Of a stretch of DNA of 18,064 bases, positions 14,565 through 18,064 are shown one piece after another. A program made the position numbers and the translations under genes. Source of the DNA: Sabulitectum sp964604135 (GTDB lineage: Bacteria; Fermentibacterota; Fermentibacteria; Fermentibacterales; JCC-6); assembly GCA_964604135.1 (NCBI GenBank), contig CAZRXU010000049.1, positions 1-18,064 of the forward strand, written 5' to 3'. The notes below the pieces were generated by a model, which worked only from the letters and a program-made list of their open reading frames with translations, had not been told where the DNA came from and made no database searches. Positions within the stretch are counted from its first letter, which is position 1. Each line of letters opens with the position of its first letter.

Positions 14565-15553
14565 TTTCGATTGTGTTCCTGTAGATACCAAGAAACAGTT
14601 TTGCTTACTGCTTCCTCAAAACTTGTTCCGGGTTCAAATCCCAGAATACTTTCTGCTTTTTTTATTAAAAAATGATAGTTCGTTCCCGCATTGTATATCC
14701 GGTATTTTGTAACCAGAGGAGGGTGCTTTACCTGTGCCAGTTTGTAGAGATTTTCAGCAAAGAAGGCTGCAGCAAGACCTGCGCTCAGTGGAATACTTAG
14801 CCGGGGGCTGCGGACACCCAGTTTATCAGCAATTGTTTCTGTGAATTGTTTCCAGGTTATCTGCAGACCGTCTGTAACAATGAATACCTCACCTGCGGCC
14901 TCTTTTGCAAATGCAGCCAGATAAACGCCATCGACAAGATTACCTACGTATGTCGGGCATGTAAAACTTTTCCCGCCGTTTACATAGGCTATTCTTCCGC
15001 TTACCATACCGTCTATGTACTTCTCGGTGAAGGTGTGGTCACCGGGGCCAAACACATTTCCCGGCCTTACCGCAGTTACCTCAGTACCGGTGCGCTTTGC
15101 GAATTCAAACAGCCAGTCTTCCGCCTCAAGCTTGGAAATGCTGTAGTTGAAAATCGGATTTAACGGGTCGTTTTCGCACACAGGGGCAGTGTGATTAAAC
15201 CCGTGAACAGCAGTTGTACTCATGTACACAATACGGCGAACTCCGCACTCCATAGCAACCTCAGCAACATTTCTTGTGCCTTTAACATTTACATGCCTGA
15301 ATGTTGCCAGAGAGCCCCAGTCCGAAGCAAGTCCGGCGTTGTGGATAAGGATGTCTGTGTTGCCAAGAGCTTTTGCAAGACTGCTGTGGTCGGTGATATC
15401 GCCGTACACAAGTGTCAGGTTCATACTGCTTATCAGACTTAGATCTGAAGTGGTTCTAACAAGGCCGGAAACCTCATGACCCGCACTGATAAACTTCCGA
15501 ACAAGATGTGATCCTATGAATCCATTTGCACCGGTAACAAGTACTCTCGACAT
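14561..15553 (-). CDS. Extended SDR, 3-beta-HSD/epimerase-like
   Basis: 330-residue NAD(P)-binding oxidoreductase. TGANGFIG (G8, G11, G14) starts the Rossmann fold. GDITDHSSL, S112 in MSTTAVHG and Y137-x3-K141 (YSISK) form the SDR active site. RPGNVFGPGD and CPTYVGNLVDGVYLA are typical of the 3-beta-HSD-like extended SDR group, as in hopanoid-associated or ceramide-reductase-like proteins. The exact substrate is not readable. ATG at 15553 follows AGGGGTGAGGG, three bases after the CPBP stop; its own stop overlaps the PAP2 start. The pairing with a lipid-type PAP2 enzyme suggests a role in lipid modification (inference). Confidence 0.9.
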   Translation of the reverse strand: MSRVLVTGANGFIGSHLVRKFISAGHEVSGLVRTTSDLSLISSMNLTLVYGDITDHSSLAKALGNTDILIHNAGLASDWGSLATFRHVNVKGTRNVAEVAMECGVRRIVYMSTTAVHGFNHTAPVCENDPLNPIFNYSISKLEAEDWLFEFAKRTGTEVTAVRPGNVFGPGDHTFTEKYIDGMVSGRIAYVNGGKSFTCPTYVGNLVDGVYLAAFAKEAAGEVFIVTDGLQITWKQFTETIADKLGVRSPRLSIPLSAGLAAAFFAENLYKLAQVKHPPLVTKYRIYNAGTNYHFLIKKAESILGFEPGTSFEEAVSKTVSWYLQEHNRK

Positions 15554-15556
15554 CCC

Positions 15557-16288
15557 TCACCCCTGATAGATTACAAAAATATCCGTAAATATACCAAGGG
15601 CGGCATGTATGAGTACAACAATCCACAGGTTTTTTGTTCGGATCGCGATAATTCCGAACAGAATGCCGAAGGGGATGGAGCCCAGTATCTCGGGTGCTGG
15701 CTTTCCTATGTGAACAAGGCACGATGAAATGGTTTGTATCAGTATTGCCGCAGTTGTTCCGAACCTGTCTTTCAGACCAAACAGCAGAAATCCCCTGAAA
15801 AAGAACTCCCATGGCAGGTAGTACAGGAAAAACAGCCCGAGGAAGTACACAGGCATAAGATGCTGATTATGCAGGAGAACCCTGGGAAGTGGATACTCTG
15901 CCACAACCGACTGAAGTGATGAAGCATGATAAGCCGACGGTACAACCAGTACTGCCACAGCAAGAAAAGCCCACAGCAGGTTCTTCCACGATACACAGAG
16001 AGACAGCAGTGATTTCAGAACTGCTGCCTTTTTAAAAGACACAGAGATCACAAGAGGAACAACCAGCATCAAGAGGAAGAAAGAAAAATACTCTAGCAGG
16101 TAGGCGTAAACATCACCTTGAACCGTGCTGTGCAGCCCCGGAAAGTAAACCATAAAGTTCTGCGCCTCGGCAAAGTACCGGTAAACAGTAAGAAGCACCG
16201 GCGCACTCAGCAGCAGGAGGTAGTGATATGTATCTGCTCTGTTGTATCCGATACTTTGCAGAATACCTTTGTTTTCTGGCCTTGTCAT
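15557..16288 (-). CDS. CPBP-family intramembrane protein (CAAX/type II protease-like)
   Basis: 243-residue protein with about seven or eight membrane segments. CPBP motif 1 is LPWEFFFRG, which carries the second Glu and the Arg of EExxxR but has Trp in place of the first Glu, a common variant. Motif 2 appears as SSCLVHIGKP, and the last conserved motif as LIHAALGIFTD. The family includes CAAX prenyl proteases and bacteriocin-immunity proteins; peptidase activity here is unproven. I chose the ATG at 16288 because GGAAAGG precedes it at good spacing; the ATG at 16306 has no site. First gene of the minus-strand trio, transcribed divergently from yggS. Confidence 0.85.
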   Translation of the reverse strand: MTRPENKGILQSIGYNRADTYHYLLLLSAPVLLTVYRYFAEAQNFMVYFPGLHSTVQGDVYAYLLEYFSFFLLMLVVPLVISVSFKKAAVLKSLLSLCVSWKNLLWAFLAVAVLVVPSAYHASSLQSVVAEYPLPRVLLHNQHLMPVYFLGLFFLYYLPWEFFFRGFLLFGLKDRFGTTAAILIQTISSCLVHIGKPAPEILGSIPFGILFGIIAIRTKNLWIVVLIHAALGIFTDIFVIYQG

Positions 16289-16467
16289 ATCGCCTTTCCG
16301 TTGCATTTTAGGGCCATGCGTACGGCAGATCGTGTATGAGAAAGTATTCCGACTAACCTGTTACTGAACACGCTTCCCAATAGAAGCCTCCATTCTTAGC
16401 AGCAGCACTTTAGAGTTATAATAGCTTAATTCTGTGATGAAAAGAAAGCAATCCCAAAGAGGTAATG
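16289..16467. promoter_or_regulatory. Divergent intergenic region between CPBP and yggS
   Basis: About 179 bp between two diverging genes, so it must hold at least two promoters. Toward yggS, TATAAT occurs at 16417-16422, about 46 bp before the ATG; its best -35 is only TTCTTA at 18-bp spacing. No convincing minus-strand promoter was found by eye. No RNA gene or palindrome stands out. Confidence 0.4.
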
Positions 16468-17175
16468 ATGTTGGAGCTCGTGAACAAGGTAAAAGAAAAC
16501 CTGGAAGCGGTTTACTCTGAAATTGCCGATGCGGCAGCAGAGTGTGGCAGGGATCCGGGGGAGATAACTGTTATGGCCGTTACCAAAACACATCCTGCGG
16601 AGTACATAGAAGCTGCCGTGGAGTGCGGTATTCGCCATATTGGAGAGAACAGGGTGTCTGAAGGCGGCAGGAAAATCAAGCAGCTGGGTAAAGACTATGC
16701 TGTCTTTCACGCTATAGGTGTTTTGCACAGGAAGGAAGTTCGTCAGGCTCTGAGAGACTTTCACTGGCTTGATGCTGTAGACAAAACGGCCATTATAGAG
16801 GAAATAGCCCGCAGAAAAGCATCCCCTCATTTTCTGCTTGAGGTGAACACTTCCGGCGAAGAGTCAAAAATGGGTTTTCCGCCAGATGTTGTTCTTCTGG
16901 AAAGTGTTCTTGGAAGGGCTCTTGAACTTGAGCTTCCTGTTCAGGGGTTCCTTACAGTGGGTCCTCTTTGCAGAGACATGTCAGGCCAGAGAAAAGCATT
17001 TGAAAGCCTGAGAGTTCTCCGCGACTCACTTGAAACCCGTCTGAGTATTTCTCTTCCCGAGCTGTCCATGGGTATGAGTGATGATTTTGCTCTGGCAGTG
17101 AAAGAGGGAGCAACTACAGTGCGTCTTGGAAGAAGGCTTTTCGGGTACAGAAAGACATGTCAGATTAATCTGTAA
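16468..17175 (+). CDS. yggS: PLP homeostasis protein, YggS/PROSC family
   Basis: 235-residue PLP-binding TIM-barrel protein of the alanine-racemase fold. It has no known catalytic turnover and keeps free pyridoxal phosphate in balance. The PLP lysine is in MAVTKTHP. Family motifs GENRVSEG, FHAIGVLHRKEVRQAL (usually WHfIGxLQ), SMGMSDDFALAVKEGATTVRLG and RRLFG are all present. Two ATGs abut (16465 and 16468); the second lies five bases from GAGG and is more likely. Followed after 45 bp by a divIVA-like gene, the neighbourhood seen in Firmicutes and Actinobacteria division clusters. Confidence 0.94.
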   Translation: MLELVNKVKENLEAVYSEIADAAAECGRDPGEITVMAVTKTHPAEYIEAAVECGIRHIGENRVSEGGRKIKQLGKDYAVFHAIGVLHRKEVRQALRDFHWLDAVDKTAIIEEIARRKASPHFLLEVNTSGEESKMGFPPDVVLLESVLGRALELELPVQGFLTVGPLCRDMSGQRKAFESLRVLRDSLETRLSISLPELSMGMSDDFALAVKEGATTVRLGRRLFGYRKTCQINL

Positions 17176-17220
17176 CCGCCGGGAGTTTGCAATCGATGAT
17201 TATTTTGCGATATTTGGGCA

Positions 17221-17799
17221 ATGCCAGGAGTACTTGGTACCACTATTCAGGAAATGGGGGAGGTTGTGCGTGTAACTCCGCTTGACATAAGAAGACAGAG
17301 ATTTCGCAAAGGTATGAGAGGCTACGATCCCGGAGAGGTTGATGCATTTCTTGAGATGCTTGCCGACGCATGGGAGGATGTAGCTGAAAACACTCTTATC
17401 GAGGCAAAAGAGCTTGAAGTGTTAAGAGCAAGGGCTAGCGATTTTGATCGTATGGAGGGTGCTGTTCGTGAGGTACTTGTGGCACAGCAGAGAAGTGCTG
17501 ATGTTGCCCGGGAAGAAGCGAATCGCGAAGCTGATCTGATCATAAGGGATGCCGAGCTGAAGGCTCAAAAAATGCTCGACGAGGCAAGAAATCGCGTTCA
17601 GATACTCACTGAAGCAATACGGGAGCTTCAAGACAGAAGGATGGAAATCCTTCTTAAAATGAACTCCTTCATCGATACCCAGAAGGGTATTGTGGCCATG
17701 GAGGAAACTCGCATCAAAGCAGAGATTATCCCGGCAGAAGAAAGGCTTCCAGGTGAAGAAGACGGCGACATGCCGTTGTTACAGCTTTCAGAGTTGTAA
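17221..17799 (+). CDS. divIVA: DivIVA-family coiled-coil protein
   Basis: 192 residues. The DivIVA N-terminal lipid-binding segment is clear: VTPLDIRRQRFRKGMRGYD and EVDAFLEMLADAWED. It is followed by long coiled coil with heptad patterning from about residue 50 to 165 and an acidic tail. Family members sense membrane curvature and recruit division, polar-growth or peptidoglycan proteins. Its target here is unknown. The start is uncertain: ATG at 17221 has no good ribosome site, while GGGGGAGG at 17256-17263 sits too near GTG at 17266. It probably follows yggS in the same transcript. Use of the divIVA symbol is by family, not function. Confidence 0.88.
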   Translation: MPGVLGTTIQEMGEVVRVTPLDIRRQRFRKGMRGYDPGEVDAFLEMLADAWEDVAENTLIEAKELEVLRARASDFDRMEGAVREVLVAQQRSADVAREEANREADLIIRDAELKAQKMLDEARNRVQILTEAIRELQDRRMEILLKMNSFIDTQKGIVAMEETRIKAEIIPAEERLPGEEDGDMPLLQLSEL

Positions 17800-17821
17800 A
17801 CAGCTTCAGCTGTTGTGTTTT
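17799..17821 (+). terminator. Possible terminator after divIVA
   Basis: Six-bp stem AACAGC-TTCA-GCTGTT (17799-17814), beginning within the divIVA stop codon, followed by GTGTTTT. The short stem and modest U-tract make it plausible for a gene end but not strong. Confidence 0.5.
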
Positions 17822-17973
17822 AAGTATTAATGCATTACACCGGGGAACTTGCAATGTGCAACCGGGTACAACCAGCATAGTTGGGGGCTTGTTTTTTTGC
17901 GGTGTTTTCGGGTAACTCTGAAGTGGCCAGGGTTGCTCGCGGAACAGCTCTTATAGCTGCAACCGGAGGATAG

Positions 17974-18064
17974 ATGTTTTCAGCAATAGTTACCGCTGCG
18001 CTTTTGTTTCAGCTGAACAGTTCTGTTGTGTCTGATGATTTGATCTGGTCTGTTGATGAAGTTA
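17974..18064 (+). CDS. N-terminus of a secreted or membrane-anchored protein (cut by window end)
   Basis: ATG at 17974 follows the strong site CGGAGGA, four bases upstream. Thirty codons are readable and contain no stop: a short hydrophobic opening MFSAIVTAALLFQ followed by polar residues (LNSSVVSDDLIWSVDEV), which looks like a signal peptide. The rest lies beyond the window, so the family cannot be named. The preceding stretch 17822-17973 holds no other convincing gene. Confidence 0.6.
   Translation, partial: MFSAIVTAALLFQLNSSVVSDDLIWSVDEV

Noticed and set aside
14631..14642. GGTTCAAATCCC looks like a tRNA T-loop
   Set aside because: It lies inside the SDR gene on the minus strand (the LGFEPGTSF region), and no acceptor stem, anticodon arm or D-arm can be drawn around it.
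17881..17973. Thirty-codon frame starting TTG just before the last gene
   Set aside because: No ribosome site, stop codon directly before it, low-complexity translation, and it ends in the ribosome site of the next gene.

Overview
This window looks like ordinary chromosome from an uncultured Gram-negative-type bacterium. Base composition is roughly balanced, the standard genetic code applies (TGA is used as a stop), and genes are tightly packed. Two predicted lipoproteins have clear lipoboxes, and a six-bladed-propeller-like protein resembles types common in the FCB superphylum. I suspect an FCB-type candidate phylum (Fermentibacterota-like), but that placement is a guess. A run of exactly 100 N at 2890-2989 marks a scaffold gap of unknown true length, as expected of a draft or metagenome-assembled genome.

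Layout: (1) 22-2112: kbl (glycine C-acetyltransferase) with a hairpin terminator, then a satP-type acetate transporter behind a good promoter and two tandem palindromes. (2) 2279-3707: a gluzincin-type zinc peptidase running into the gap, and the C-terminal part of a beta-propeller-like protein coming out of it. (3) 3793-6905: HD-domain protein, DUF554 membrane protein, PASTA-repeat protein, rpe and a small lipoprotein, with short or overlapping junctions. (4) 7030-11595: a translation and secretion operon ffh-rpsP-khpA-rimM-trmD-rplS-rnhB, in which rnhB is fused to a YraN (UPF0102) domain. (5) 11680-13622: two singly transcribed genes, an extended SDR and a lipoprotein with two OB-like modules. 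(6) 13650-16288, minus strand: CPBP-family membrane protein, a second extended SDR, and a PAP2 protein of the AUR1/inositol-phosphorylceramide-synthase type. (7) 16468-17799: the PLP-homeostasis protein YggS and a DivIVA-family coiled-coil protein, then a hairpin and the first 30 codons of a secreted protein.

How the genes fit together: region 4 is the classical SRP, S16, tRNA-m1G37 and L19 cluster and is the firmest part of the annotation. The PASTA protein next to rpe echoes the PASTA-kinase/rpe neighbourhood of Firmicutes but has no kinase. YggS next to DivIVA echoes the division cluster of Gram-positive bacteria. The minus-strand trio could act on membrane lipids.

I found no mobile element, CRISPR array, phage gene, defence system or RNA gene. 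The most unusual features are the rnhB-yraN fusion, the paired palindromes before satP, the exact tandem repeat that contains the ffh stop codon, a changed TrmD motif, and the recurring TTGAC(A/T) promoter elements. None of these shows an undescribed biological system.
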